Source: Silvibacterium sp.
GTDB taxonomy: Bacteria > Acidobacteriota > Terriglobia > Terriglobales > Acidobacteriaceae
Assembly: GCA_019234945.1 (NCBI GenBank)
Contig: JAFAKX010000136.1
Span: 1-63,572, forward strand
Length of the DNA stretch: 63,572 nt
Direction of reading: 5' to 3'
The notes under the pieces were generated by a model that ran no database searches, was not told the DNA's origin, and saw only the letters and a list, made by a program, of their open reading frames with translations. Both the position numbers and the translations under genes were made by a program. Shown here piece after piece: positions 44,404 to 53,748 of the stretch; positions within the stretch are counted from its first letter, which is position 1, and each line of letters starts with the position of its first letter.

Positions 44404-44883
44404 TCAGTATTCAGTCTTCTCCGGTGTGTCGATCCAGAGCTGAAAGCTTTGCCACGCTTCGTCGGAGAGGATCTGCCGCAAGGGCACCGAGCGCGCGTCG
44501 CGGTGCAGTCGGATTTCCTCGTAGAAGTAGGAGTCGTCGAAGCCGGCTCGCGCCGCGTCGTTGCTGTCGCTGCCGAAGTAGATGGCGTCGATGCGGGCCC
44601 AGTAGATGGCCGCCAGGCACATGGGGCAGGGCTCGCAGCTTGTGTAAATGTCGCAGCCCTTGAGGGTGAAGGAGTTCAGGGCACGGCAGGCATTGCGGAT
44701 CGCGTTGACCTCAGCGTGAGCAGTCGGATCCTTTGTGCTCGTCACGCTGTTCGCGCCTTCGCCGACGATCTCGCCGTCCCGGACGATCACCGCTGCGAAT
44801 GGCCCTCCTTTGCGGGAGCGGACATTCTCGACGGCCAGTTGGATAGCTCGCTGCATGAAAACAGGGTTGGGATCAGACGGCAT
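44404..44883 (-). CDS. guaD: Guanine deaminase (cytidine deaminase fold)
   Basis: 159 residues. Zinc deaminase motifs HAEVNAI (ligand His and catalytic Glu) and SCEPCPMCLAAIYWARID (two ligand Cys). PTAHAEVNAIRNAC together with the C-terminal FYEEI and the overall size match Bacillus-type GuaD rather than tRNA adenosine deaminase. It converts guanine to xanthine and ammonia. Divergent from the allantoinase gene with only 42 bases between starts, so a shared control region with the purine operon is likely. Confidence 0.9.
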   Translation of the reverse strand: MPSDPNPVFMQRAIQLAVENVRSRKGGPFAAVIVRDGEIVGEGANSVTSTKDPTAHAEVNAIRNACRALNSFTLKGCDIYTSCEPCPMCLAAIYWARIDAIYFGSDSNDAARAGFDDSYFYEEIRLHRDARSVPLRQILSDEAWQSFQLWIDTPEKTEY

Positions 44884-44925
44884 CTGCGTTTTCTGGCCTT
44901 GCTCTTTGGGATTGAGGGCGGAATC

Positions 44926-46287
44926 ATGGACAGTATGGCACAGGCATTCGTCTCGGAGCGCGTGGTGACGCCGCAGGGCATTCGCGCGGCTGCGGTTCTG
45001 GAAGATGAGGGCAGGATTCGCGGGCTGTGCTCGCGGGAGGAAATTCCACCCGACTATGCCGTGCTTGATTTCGGCGACCTCGCCATCCTTCCCGGTCTAG
45101 TCGATAGCCATGTGCACATCAACGAGCCGGGCCGCACTGAATGGGAAGGCTTCTGGACGGCGACTCGGGCCGCGGCGGCGGGTGGTTACACGACTCTGAT
45201 CGACATGCCGCTCAACTGCCTGCCGGAGACGACGACGGTTCCGGCGCTTGAGGCCAAGCGCGAAGCGGCGCAGGGGAAGTGCTTCGTCGACTGGGCGGCG
45301 TGGGGCGGCGTGGCCGGCGACAACTGGGAGCACATCGAACCGCTGGCCCGGGCCGGGGTGAAAGGCTTCAAGTGCTTCCTGATCTATCCGGGATGCAAAG
45401 GCTTCGAAATGGTGACGCGCGAGCAACTCGAGCGGTCGTTGCCGCACGTCGCGCGGACGGGGTTACCGTTGCTGGTGCATGCTGAGCTTTCCGGCCCGAT
45501 TGAGGACGCTGCAGCAGCGCTCAACGGAGCGGATGGGGGCGCGGACTGGCGGTGCTATCAGACGTACCTGCAGTCGCGTCCGGATGAGGCAGAGCTGTTG
45601 GCGATCGGGCTGCTTCTGGGTTTGTGCCGGAAGTATCAATTTCGGCTGCACATTGTGCACTTGGCGACTGCGCTCGCGCTGAGGGACCTCCGTGCGGCGC
45701 GGCGGGAGGGACTACCGGTGACGGTGGAGACCTGTCCACATTATCTCCACTTTGCGGCCGAGGAGATCGCGGATGGCAGCATGCTGCACAAATGCGCGCC
45801 GCCTATCCGCAGCCGGGACAACCGCGAGCGCCTTTGGAGCGCTGTATGGAATAAGGACATCGATCTGGTGGCGACCGACCATTCGCCGTGTCCTCCCCAG
45901 ATGAAGCGGCAGGATATAGGCCACTTCGACCAGGCTTGGGGCGGAATCGCGAGCCTCTCAGTCGCGTTGTCCGTGATATGGACAGGCCTGCCGGCGCGGG
46001 GCCTGGCTTTAGGCGATGTGGCGCGGCTGATGGCGGAGAAGCCGGCAGTGCTTGCCGGAATCGACCAGCGCAAGGGCAAGATTGCACCCGGCTTCGATGC
46101 GGATCTGGTGGTCTTCGACCCGGAAACTGAGTTTGAAGTGACCGCCGATCACTTGCATACGCGGCACCGCATATCGCCGTATGTTGGCGAGCGGCTGCTC
46201 GGCCGGGTTGTCGCGACCTATGTACGCGGTCGGGAGGTGTTCCGCGAAGGCGAGTTTGCGCCAGAGCCTTTTGGAATTGAGGTTTGA
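44926..46287 (+). CDS. allB: Allantoinase
   Basis: 453 residues from the ATG at 44926 behind GAGGGCGG (a second ATG is three codons on). Amidohydrolase-superfamily motifs: LPGLVDSHVHINEPGRTEWEGF, GGYTTLIDMPLN, KGFKCFLIYPGC (carboxylated Lys), LLVHAELSGPI, LHIVHLAT, VETCPHYLHF and VATDHSPC. The DMPLN and HINEPGRTEWEGF segments identify allantoinase rather than hydantoinase. It hydrolyses allantoin to allantoate. First gene of the plus-strand purine-catabolism operon. Confidence 0.94.
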   Translation: MDSMAQAFVSERVVTPQGIRAAAVLEDEGRIRGLCSREEIPPDYAVLDFGDLAILPGLVDSHVHINEPGRTEWEGFWTATRAAAAGGYTTLIDMPLNCLPETTTVPALEAKREAAQGKCFVDWAAWGGVAGDNWEHIEPLARAGVKGFKCFLIYPGCKGFEMVTREQLERSLPHVARTGLPLLVHAELSGPIEDAAAALNGADGGADWRCYQTYLQSRPDEAELLAIGLLLGLCRKYQFRLHIVHLATALALRDLRAARREGLPVTVETCPHYLHFAAEEIADGSMLHKCAPPIRSRDNRERLWSAVWNKDIDLVATDHSPCPPQMKRQDIGHFDQAWGGIASLSVALSVIWTGLPARGLALGDVARLMAEKPAVLAGIDQRKGKIAPGFDADLVVFDPETEFEVTADHLHTRHRISPYVGERLLGRVVATYVRGREVFREGEFAPEPFGIEV

Positions 46288-46391
46288 GGACTCCGTAGTA
46301 TGATGAGGCAATTTCCTTGAAGCGAAGCTGGGAGACTCTGGAAGCTTACGGGGCCTTGGCGGCCTTCACGCTGGCGGGTAAAGGAGAGAGG

Positions 46392-48650
46392 ATGCAGAGC
46401 GAGCGCGTTGTCGGCCAGCCGGTCTTTCGCAAGGAGGGGCTTGCGAAGGTGCTGGGTGCGGCGCGCTACATCGATGACCTCTCGATGCCGGGAATGATCT
46501 ATGGCGCAACCGTACGGAGCGCCATTCCGCGCGGCCGCGTGCTCGGGATCGAATTTAGCCCGGGCATTCCGTGGGACGAGTTCACGATCGTTACGGCGAA
46601 GGACATCCCCGGCAAGAATTACATCGCAATGATCAATAACGATTGGCCATGCCTAGTCGATGGCGTCGTCAATCATCCGCAGGAGCCGATTCTGCTTCTG
46701 GCCCATCCGGACCGACATCTGCTCCCGCAGGCTGTGGCCGCGGTTCACGTCCGCTATGAAGAGATGTCATCGGTGCACTCGATCGAAGAAAGCGAGCGCG
46801 GCCGGACAATCATCTGGGGCGAGGACAATGTCCTCAAGTCGTATCTGCTGGAGAAGGGAGATGTGGATGCGGCGTTCGCCCAACCGGACATCATCATCGT
46901 CGTAGGCGAGTACACGACCGGGGCGCAGGAGCACCTCTACATCGAGAACAACGGCGCGATCGCCATGTATGACGAACATGCTGGCGTTACCCTGTGGGGA
47001 TCGCTGCAGTGCCCGTTCTATGCGCACAAATCTCTGATGGCCGTGACTGGCCTGCCCGAGGACAAGGTGCGCGTCATCCAGGTGGAAACGGGCGGGGCAT
47101 TTGGAGGCAAGGAAGATTACCCATCGATGATCGGCGCCCACGCGGCTCTGCTGGCCATGAAGTCGGGCCGTCCGGTGAAGATTGTGTACGACCGCGCGGA
47201 GGACATGGCGGCGACGACGAAGCGGCATCCGTCACGCACGCGGCATCGCACGGCGGTGACGAAAGACGGCAAGCTGCTGGCGGCGGATATCGAGTTGTGC
47301 CTCGATGGCGGGGCGTATTCGACCCTGTCGTCTACGGTGCTCTCGCGGGCGACGATCCACTCCGGCGGAGCGTATTTCTGGCCGAACATCCGCGTGCGGT
47401 CGAAGGCGTATGCGACCAATACGCCTCCCCACGGGGCCTTTCGCGGGTTCGGTGCACCGCAGGCGTTGTTCGCCACCGAGCGGCACATGGATCGCGTGGC
47501 GAAAGCGGTAGGACTCACGCCCGAGGAGTTCCGGCGGCGCAACCTGCTGCTCACCGGAGAGACGACGAGCACGGGGCAGGTGATCCGGCAGCAGATCGAT
47601 CTCCAGGGCTGGATGGAACGTGCGCTGGATTGTGCGAATTACCGCGAGAAGAAGGCTCGTTTTGATCGCGAGAACCCAGACGGTGTGCGCAAGAAGGGCA
47701 TAGGGTTTGCGGTGTTTCTCCACGGCTCAGGGTTCACCGGCTCAGGCGAGCGCTACCTGAATTCGCTGGTCGGCGTGGATGCTACGGCAGAAGGGCGCAT
47801 CCGCGTGCTGGTTTCAAGTACGGAGTTTGGGCAGGGAACGAACACGATCTTATGCCAGATCGCTGCCGAGACCCTGGGTGTGGACTACGACGTGGTCGAG
47901 ATGGCTCCGCCAGACACCGGCATCGTGCCCAACAGCGGGCCCACCGTGGCCTCGCGCACGGCGATGGTCGTGGGTCGCCTTGTGCAATCAGCTGCGCTGG
48001 GCCTGAAGCAGACGCTGATCGCAAGCGGGCTGTTAGGCGAACGGTATTTAACGGAAGAGTTCCAGGCAGCGGCGAAGGCGCATATCGGCAAGCACGGCGG
48101 CCTGTGTTCGATGAGCCGCTACCAGGCGCCTCCCGATGTTTACTGGGATGACCAGACGTATCGCGGAGAGGCGTATGCCGCGTATGCGTGGGCCGTATAT
48201 GTCGCCGAGGTCACAGTCGAAGTCACGACCTATTCTGTAGCAGTCGATGACTTTGTTGCCCTACAGGAGGTCGGGCGGGTGTTGAATCCGGTGCTGGCGA
48301 CGGGGCAGGTCGAGGGCGGAGTGGCGCAGGGCATCGGATATGCGCTCTACGAGAAAGTGTCCTGGGACCGTGGGCTGATGAAGAACAATCAGATGACCAA
48401 CTACATCATTCCCACTTCGCAGGATCTGCCGAAGATTCGCGTCTATTTCGAGGAGGTTCCGTTTGAACATGGGGCTTACGGCGCGAAGGGTATCGGCGAG
48501 TTGCCGATGGATGGGCCAGCGCCTGCGATCCTGAATGCGATTGCCCACGCAACCGGCGAGGATTTCAATGCAATTCCGTTGCTGCCCGAGGACATTGCCG
48601 AGCGCCTTGCCGCGGGTGCTCCGGCTGCGCAGGAGATGGCGACCGTATGA
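46392..48650 (+). CDS. Xanthine dehydrogenase, molybdopterin-binding subunit
   Basis: 752 residues from the ATG at 46392 (AAGGAGAGAGG in front). Xanthine oxidase-family large subunit: VVGQPVFRKEGLAKVLGAARYIDD, EYTTGAQEHLYIENNGAIA, GGAFGGKEDYPS (molybdopterin contact), NTPPHGAFRGFGAPQALFATE, VLVSSTEFGQGTNTILCQIAAE and HGAYGAKGIGELPMDGPAPAI with the catalytic Glu in GIGE. It oxidises hypoxanthine to xanthine to urate. Its end overlaps the 2Fe-2S subunit gene (ATGA). About 100 bases after allB. Confidence 0.92.
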   Translation: MQSERVVGQPVFRKEGLAKVLGAARYIDDLSMPGMIYGATVRSAIPRGRVLGIEFSPGIPWDEFTIVTAKDIPGKNYIAMINNDWPCLVDGVVNHPQEPILLLAHPDRHLLPQAVAAVHVRYEEMSSVHSIEESERGRTIIWGEDNVLKSYLLEKGDVDAAFAQPDIIIVVGEYTTGAQEHLYIENNGAIAMYDEHAGVTLWGSLQCPFYAHKSLMAVTGLPEDKVRVIQVETGGAFGGKEDYPSMIGAHAALLAMKSGRPVKIVYDRAEDMAATTKRHPSRTRHRTAVTKDGKLLAADIELCLDGGAYSTLSSTVLSRATIHSGGAYFWPNIRVRSKAYATNTPPHGAFRGFGAPQALFATERHMDRVAKAVGLTPEEFRRRNLLLTGETTSTGQVIRQQIDLQGWMERALDCANYREKKARFDRENPDGVRKKGIGFAVFLHGSGFTGSGERYLNSLVGVDATAEGRIRVLVSSTEFGQGTNTILCQIAAETLGVDYDVVEMAPPDTGIVPNSGPTVASRTAMVVGRLVQSAALGLKQTLIASGLLGERYLTEEFQAAAKAHIGKHGGLCSMSRYQAPPDVYWDDQTYRGEAYAAYAWAVYVAEVTVEVTTYSVAVDDFVALQEVGRVLNPVLATGQVEGGVAQGIGYALYEKVSWDRGLMKNNQMTNYIIPTSQDLPKIRVYFEEVPFEHGAYGAKGIGELPMDGPAPAILNAIAHATGEDFNAIPLLPEDIAERLAAGAPAAQEMATV

Positions 48651-49132
48651 GCATGCGGGAGTTTTCTCTCCGGGTGAATGGTGTAGAGCGGATAGTGAGC
48701 GCGCCGCCGATGGCGCGGCTGCTCGATGTACTGCGTCAGGAACTCGGGCTTACGGGCACCAAAGAAGGCTGTGGCGAGGGCGAGTGCGGGTCGTGTTCGG
48801 TGCTGATCAATGGAGAGCTGGTCAACAGTTGCCTCGTGCCGATTGCGCAGGCGGCGGGGACTTCGATCACAACGATTGAGGGCGTCGGAGCGCACACAAA
48901 GCTGCATCCAGTGCAGCAGGCTTTTCTCCAGTGTGGAGGAGCGCAGTGCGGCATCTGCACGCCGGGCATGATTCTGGCGGCTGTGCATCTGCTCGAAAAG
49001 TGCCCCAATCCAACGCGCGAGCAAATCGAAGAGGGTCTGAACGGAAACCTCTGCCGGTGTACAGGCTATATGCGAATCTTCGCAGCGGTGGAGAAGGCCG
49101 CAACCACGATTGAGGCGGGTGTGCCTGGATGA
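48647..49132 (+). CDS. Xanthine dehydrogenase, [2Fe-2S] subunit
   Basis: 161 residues. Plant-type cluster GCGEGECGSCSVLING (four Cys with the last in LVNSCLVP) and the second cluster CGGAQCGICTPG...CRCTGY. It carries electrons from the molybdopterin to the FAD subunit. ATGA overlaps with both neighbouring genes imply stoichiometric synthesis. Confidence 0.94.
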   Translation: MSMREFSLRVNGVERIVSAPPMARLLDVLRQELGLTGTKEGCGEGECGSCSVLINGELVNSCLVPIAQAAGTSITTIEGVGAHTKLHPVQQAFLQCGGAQCGICTPGMILAAVHLLEKCPNPTREQIEEGLNGNLCRCTGYMRIFAAVEKAATTIEAGVPG

Positions 49133-50013
49133 GGTCTTGTTCCGCCGAGTGTGAGCTTCTGACTCCGGGAAGCCTCGAGGCTGTTCTGTGCCTGCTGCAT
49201 GACGAGCCTGGCCTGTGGACGCCGATTGCGGGCGGCACGGAAATCATGGTGCTTTATGGAGCGGGGAAGCTCACGGAGCGGAAGTTCGTGAGCATTGCCG
49301 TTCCAGAGTTGCGCGAGATTACTGAAGATGGAGGCTGGATTTCGGTCGGCGGAGGCTGCAGCTTTACGCAGATCCGGAGGCATGTGGGGATTCAGAAGCA
49401 TTTTCCAATGCTCGCGCAGTGCGCCTCGTGGCTTGGCGGGATCGCCAATCAGAATCGCGGGACTATCGGTGGCAATCTGGCGAATGCTTCGCCGGCGGCA
49501 GACTCACCGCCCGCGCTGTTTGCCTATGGCGCAGAGCTGGAACTGATCTCGGCGCGCGGAAAGCGGCGGATTCCGTACGAAGAGTTCCATCTGGGATACA
49601 AGAAGACGGCGTTGGCTCTCGATGAGCTGATTGGCACGGTGCTTCTGCCCAAACGTTTCGATGATTCACTCCGTTATGTGCGCAAGGTCGGGACGCGCAA
49701 TGCCCAGGCCATCTCGAAGATCTGCATGGCGGCGACTGCTACGGTGAAACATGGCCACGTCGAGGAGATTCGGATCGGAATGGGCAGCGTGGCGCCAACT
49801 CCGCTGCGGCTTGCAGCAACGGAACGGGCGCTTATGGGAACAGAACTGACTGATGCGGCGATCCTAAATGTGGTGATTTGGGAGGCGCGCAGAGCGCTCG
49901 CGAGCGAGACCGCTCCGATCGACGACATTCGGTCGACGGCGGCCTACCGCACGCTGGTTGCCGGGAACCTGCTCGAAGAGATGCTGCGGACATTCGCGGG
50001 AGCGGCGAGGTGA
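49129..50013 (+). CDS. Xanthine dehydrogenase, FAD-binding subunit
   Basis: 294 residues. CO-dehydrogenase-flavoprotein fold: LWTPIAGGTEIMV (FAD contact), WISVGGGCSFTQI, GGIANQNRGTIGGNLANASPAADSPPALFAYGAE (second FAD-binding stretch) and RKVGTRNAQAISKICMAATATV in the C-terminal domain. It passes electrons to NAD or another acceptor. Third subunit of a three-gene dehydrogenase; overlaps the 2Fe-2S gene (ATGA) and the uraD gene (GTGA). Confidence 0.93.
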   Translation: MRSCSAECELLTPGSLEAVLCLLHDEPGLWTPIAGGTEIMVLYGAGKLTERKFVSIAVPELREITEDGGWISVGGGCSFTQIRRHVGIQKHFPMLAQCASWLGGIANQNRGTIGGNLANASPAADSPPALFAYGAELELISARGKRRIPYEEFHLGYKKTALALDELIGTVLLPKRFDDSLRYVRKVGTRNAQAISKICMAATATVKHGHVEEIRIGMGSVAPTPLRLAATERALMGTELTDAAILNVVIWEARRALASETAPIDDIRSTAAYRTLVAGNLLEEMLRTFAGAAR

Positions 50014-50522
50014 ATCCGGTGCTCGAGCGCTGGAATGGGCGAACGGAGAATGAGGCCGCGGAGGAAATCCTTCCCTGTGGCGGATCACGCCGCTGGGCGC
50101 GTGCACTGGCGGACCTGAGACCATTTGCGGACGCCGCGTCGCTGTTGGAACAATCGGACGGGATCTGGAACCGAGTCGATTTACTGGACTGGGACGAAGC
50201 GTTCGCAACCCACCCTCGGATCGGCGATAAGAAGGCTCCGGCCTCCGCTACGACGAAGTCGGCCGCGTGGTCGAGCCAGGAGCAAAGCGGAGTCGCAGGG
50301 GCTGCAGACGATATACAGGAGCGACTCAGGCAAAGGAACGAGGAGTATGAGCGGCGCTTCGGGCGGACCTACATTGTCTGCGCGACGGGCAAGTCCGCCG
50401 AAGAGATGTTGGCGATTCTCGAGCAGCGGCTCCAAAACGATGACGCGGCCGAACGCCGCGAGGCAGCCGAGCAGCAGAGGCAGATTTCCAGACTTCGGCT
50501 GAGAAAGTGGCTCGAACTGTGA
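50010..50522 (+). CDS. uraD: OHCU decarboxylase
   Basis: 170 residues from a GTG at 50010 that overlaps the stop of the preceding gene (GTGA). ILPCGGSRRWARALADLRPFADAASLLEQSD, WDEAFATHPRIGDKKA (catalytic His/Glu region HPRIG), WSSQEQSGV and LRQRNEEYERRFGRTYIVCATGKSAEEMLAILEQRL are the family hallmarks. It decarboxylates 2-oxo-4-hydroxy-4-carboxy-5-ureidoimidazoline to S-allantoin, the last step from urate. Confidence 0.93.
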   Translation: MNPVLERWNGRTENEAAEEILPCGGSRRWARALADLRPFADAASLLEQSDGIWNRVDLLDWDEAFATHPRIGDKKAPASATTKSAAWSSQEQSGVAGAADDIQERLRQRNEEYERRFGRTYIVCATGKSAEEMLAILEQRLQNDDAAERREAAEQQRQISRLRLRKWLEL

Positions 50523-50860
50523 GCGGGATCTCGACGCATATCCTGGACATTTCACGAGGGCGACCCGCCGATGGGGTACAGGTTACGCTGGAGCGGAGCG
50601 ATGGAGGCGACTGGCATGAGATCGCAACACAGGTCACGGACGATGATGGGCGTGTGAAGCGGCTGCTCCCTGTACACAAGCCGCTGCAAAGCGGCCAATA
50701 CCGGCTCACGTTTCACACTCAGGCCTATTTCGATGCCCTCGGTGTTGAGGGACTCTATCCTGTCGTGCAGATAACCATCACGACTACAGATAGCGGGGGA
50801 CACTACCATATCCCGCTGCTGCTGACGGCGAATGGCTACTCCACTTACCGGGGAAGTTGA
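50519..50860 (+). CDS. uraH: 5-hydroxyisourate hydrolase (transthyretin-like)
   Basis: 113 residues from the GTG at 50519, which overlaps the uraD stop (GTGA) and gives the usual SGISTHILD beginning; a GTG at 50507 is open but less apt. LDISRGRPADGVQVTLER holds the catalytic His/Arg region, YPVVQITI and HYHIPLLLTANGYSTYRGS with the invariant YRGS terminus complete the active site. Hydrolyses 5-hydroxyisourate to OHCU. Confidence 0.94.
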   Translation: MSGISTHILDISRGRPADGVQVTLERSDGGDWHEIATQVTDDDGRVKRLLPVHKPLQSGQYRLTFHTQAYFDALGVEGLYPVVQITITTTDSGGHYHIPLLLTANGYSTYRGS

Positions 50861-50861
50861 T

Positions 50862-51716
50862 ATGGCGATTGTTCTTGGCGAAAACCGTTACGGTAAATCT
50901 CGCGTGCGCGTCATGAAGGTGCAGCGCGAGGGCGCCCGGCACGAGGTCTTCGAGTGGAACGTCGAGGTGTGGCTGGCCGGGGACTTCCGGAGCTGCTTTG
51001 AAGACGGTGACAACAGTTGCATCCTGCCGACCGATACGATGAAGAACACTGTCTACTCGCTGGCGCGGGATTGCTCCGCCGCATCGATGGAGGATTTCGG
51101 CATCGAGCTGGTTTCGCACTTCATCGAGACGAACTCCCATGCAGATTCGGCAGGCGTGCGCATCGTGTCCACGCCTTGGAAGCACATCGACGGCTTTTCG
51201 GATGCGTTCACGCACGCAAGCGACAAATATGACACAACTGCGGTTACGTTATCCCGAGATGGTCTCCATTCTGTTTCCTCAGGATTTGAGAAGCTGTGGC
51301 TTCTGAAGACCGCAAAGTCGGCCTTTGCTGGCTACATGAACGATCGACTGACCACGCTCAGGGAGACGCAGGACCGGCTTTTTGGCACGCTGGCAACGGG
51401 GGAATGGCGCTATACAGGGACGGATCTCGACTACAACGCGTTGCGGCGGCGCATCGAGTCGGCTCTAGTTACAACCTTTGCCGCGCACGACAGCCTTTCA
51501 GTGCAGCAGACACTCTATGCGATGGCAAGGGCTGCGCTCGACCAGGTGAACGAAATCGCGGATGTTCATCTCCAGATGCCGAACAAGCACTGCAACCTCG
51601 TGGATCTGGCGCCTTTCGGGCAGGACAATCCGAATGAGATTTTTGTGCCTACGGATGAGCCGCACGGATCGATCGAAGCACGGGTCGGCAGGACCGATGA
51701 TCGCTGGAAAGAATGA
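50862..51716 (+). CDS. uox: Urate oxidase (cofactor-free uricase)
   Basis: 284 residues from the ATG at 50862 (GGGGAAG in front); it begins one base after the uraH stop. GENRYGKSRVRVMKV, LPTDTMKNTVYSLAR (catalytic Thr-Lys-Asn relay), GFEKLWLLKTAKSAFAGYMND, and MPNKHCNLVDLAPFGQDNPNEIFVPTDEPHG (conserved His and Asn) are uricase signatures. It turns urate, O2 and water into 5-hydroxyisourate and H2O2. ATGA overlap with the next gene. Confidence 0.95.
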   Translation: MAIVLGENRYGKSRVRVMKVQREGARHEVFEWNVEVWLAGDFRSCFEDGDNSCILPTDTMKNTVYSLARDCSAASMEDFGIELVSHFIETNSHADSAGVRIVSTPWKHIDGFSDAFTHASDKYDTTAVTLSRDGLHSVSSGFEKLWLLKTAKSAFAGYMNDRLTTLRETQDRLFGTLATGEWRYTGTDLDYNALRRRIESALVTTFAAHDSLSVQQTLYAMARAALDQVNEIADVHLQMPNKHCNLVDLAPFGQDNPNEIFVPTDEPHGSIEARVGRTDDRWKE

Positions 51717-53017
51717 GAACAATGCTCGCAGGCCACACGGCCAGAACTGAAACGGATTTCGACTCTATCGCCGCTACCGCCCTGGCGCGCTGCGACATGC
51801 TCGCCAAGTGCTCGGACGAGCCGGGGCAGATCACGCGAACGTTTTTATCTCCTGCGATGGAACGATGTAACCGCCTTGTGCAGGAATGGATGCGGTCCGC
51901 CGGCATGATAACCAGTTTCGATCGCGTGGGAAATCTGCGAGGCTACTACGCGGCGTCATCCGAGGATGCGCTTCGACTCATCATCGGCTCGCATCTTGAT
52001 ACAGTTCCGAATGCCGGGCGCTATGACGGCGTACTGGGCGTGATGCTCGGCATTGGGCTGGTAGAAGCGCTCGCTGGCCGGCGCTGTGGTTTCGGCATCG
52101 ATGTGATCGGCTTCTCCGACGAAGAGGGCGTGCGCTACGGATTGCCTTTTATCGGTAGCCGCGCGGCGACGGGAACGCTCCTTGCACCGCACCTGGCGCG
52201 CCGCGATGCGGACGGCATTGCGATGTATGCAGCCCTCGACGCTTTTCAGAACGCATATCCGGACGTGGTCGATGCAGGGCTTGATCCGCGTGCACGTGCG
52301 TACCTTGAATTCCATATCGAGCAGGGACCTGTGCTCGAACATGCCGGCCTGGCGCTCGGAGTCGTTGAGACCATCGCAGGACAGAGCCGCGCGACAGTCG
52401 CGTTCCGGGGCAGGGCTGGACATGCCGGAACGACGCCGATGTTTCTGCGCCGGGATGCGCTGGCCGCGGCAGCAGAGTGGCTCACGGCCGTCGAATCGGC
52501 AGCATCGTCAATGCCCGGGCTGGTAGCGACCACGGGGCGTATCTCGTGTGAGCCGGATGCAGCCAATGTGATTCCGGGTCTGGTCCGATGCAGCCTGGAT
52601 GTGCGCCATGCAGATGATGCGATCCGGCGGGCCGCTGTGGAGGATTTTCTGCGGACGGCAGACGCGATTGGAAATCGCCGCGAGATCGAGGTCGAGCGCG
52701 TTGTTGAATATGAGCAGGCTGCTGTCAGGTTGGATCGCACTCTCGTCGCCCTGGCCGACCAGGTCGTTTCCGAGGTGGGTGTTTCTCCGCGGCACATGAC
52801 GAGCGGCGCGGGCCACGACGCGATGATTATGGCCGCATGTGTTCCATCAGTAATGTTTTTTCTTCGCAGCCCGGGTGGAATCAGCCACCATCCGGATGAG
52901 GCGGTGTATGCGGAGGATGTTGCGATGGCGCTCCGTGCGGGGATTCGATTCTTAGAGAGATTCGAGGCTCATCTCGATCAACTCAGCGAAAGCGAGCGGA
53001 AATCTTGCACCACTTAG
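51713..53017 (+). CDS. allC: Allantoate amidohydrolase (M20 family)
   Basis: 434 residues. Zn/Mn peptidase-like M20 fold: LIIGSHLDTVPNAGRYDGVLGVMLGIGLVEAL, IDVIGFSDEEGVRYGLPFIGSRA, AYLEFHIEQGPVLE, GRAGHAGTTPM (dimerisation His), MTSGAGHDAMIMA and RSPGGISHHPDEAV. The order and spacing match AllC, which converts allantoate to (S)-ureidoglycine, CO2 and ammonia. Overlaps urate oxidase and the ureidoglycine aminohydrolase gene. The paralog at 53745 is the second M20 enzyme of the same operon. Confidence 0.9.
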   Translation: MRTMLAGHTARTETDFDSIAATALARCDMLAKCSDEPGQITRTFLSPAMERCNRLVQEWMRSAGMITSFDRVGNLRGYYAASSEDALRLIIGSHLDTVPNAGRYDGVLGVMLGIGLVEALAGRRCGFGIDVIGFSDEEGVRYGLPFIGSRAATGTLLAPHLARRDADGIAMYAALDAFQNAYPDVVDAGLDPRARAYLEFHIEQGPVLEHAGLALGVVETIAGQSRATVAFRGRAGHAGTTPMFLRRDALAAAAEWLTAVESAASSMPGLVATTGRISCEPDAANVIPGLVRCSLDVRHADDAIRRAAVEDFLRTADAIGNRREIEVERVVEYEQAAVRLDRTLVALADQVVSEVGVSPRHMTSGAGHDAMIMAACVPSVMFFLRSPGGISHHPDEAVYAEDVAMALRAGIRFLERFEAHLDQLSESERKSCTT

Positions 53018-53748
53018 GCCTGACACGCAGCGTGCGTCGTGCGAATCACGCGCTGCACACGCCGGATGCGTTTATCCGGACACAGATTCCCGGCATGTCG
53101 AAGGCGGCGGCCGTCGTACACGCCTCGCCTGCGCTGGGTGCCGCGTTCACGCAGTACACCGCTGAAATGGAAGCAGGCGGGAGGCTGGGAGCGTGTCTCC
53201 ACCAGCGATTCTTATTTGTGCTTGAGGGCGCGGTTGAGGTCTCGGTCGGCCCCGGGTATGAGCTGCTCGTGAAAGGCGACTACGCGTACCTCCCCGAAGC
53301 GACGGCACATGATGTGATGGCATCCGAACCGTCGCGTCTGGCGGTGATCGAAAAGGCTTACCAGAAGCTGCGTGGGGTGACGGCGCCGGAACCCATCTTT
53401 TCGAGTGAGGCGAAAATCGGGGGGCAGCCCCTGATGGGTGATCTGGATCTGATTGTCCGCAGCTTGCTGCCTGATACCGTGGCGTTCGACTTCGCCGTAA
53501 ACACCATGACTTATCAGCCTGGCGCGGGTCTGAGCATGGTCGAGGTCCACGTGATGGAGCACGGTCTGCTGATGCTCGAAGGCGGGGGCATTTACCGGCT
53601 CGATGAACAGTGGTATCCCGTCACGGCGGGCGATTTTATCTGGATGGGCCCGTACTGCCCGCAGTGGTTTGGGGCGATCGGGAAGACACCGGCGAAATAT
53701 CTTATCTACAAAGATTGGAACCGGCACCCTCTTGTTCAGACGAAATGA
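53005..53748 (+). CDS. allE: (S)-ureidoglycine aminohydrolase (bicupin)
   Basis: 247 residues from a TTG at 53005; the family N-terminus (HHLGLTRSV-R-NHAL.TPD) is complete only with this start, overlapping the allC stop by 13 bases. Two cupin domains: ACLHQRFLFVLEGAVEVSVG with PEATAHDVMA in the first, and GLSMVEVHVMEHGLLMLEGGGIYRLDEQWYPV with GDFIWMGPYCPQWF in the second (Mn ligands Glu, His, His, Gln-type). It removes ammonia from (S)-ureidoglycine to form ureidoglycolate. Confidence 0.9.
   Translation: MHHLGLTRSVRRANHALHTPDAFIRTQIPGMSKAAAVVHASPALGAAFTQYTAEMEAGGRLGACLHQRFLFVLEGAVEVSVGPGYELLVKGDYAYLPEATAHDVMASEPSRLAVIEKAYQKLRGVTAPEPIFSSEAKIGGQPLMGDLDLIVRSLLPDTVAFDFAVNTMTYQPGAGLSMVEVHVMEHGLLMLEGGGIYRLDEQWYPVTAGDFIWMGPYCPQWFGAIGKTPAKYLIYKDWNRHPLVQTK

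Noticed and set aside
50507-50518. GTG at 50507 as the uraH start
   Set aside because: The GTG at 50519 gives the family-typical beginning and the GTGA overlap used elsewhere in the operon.
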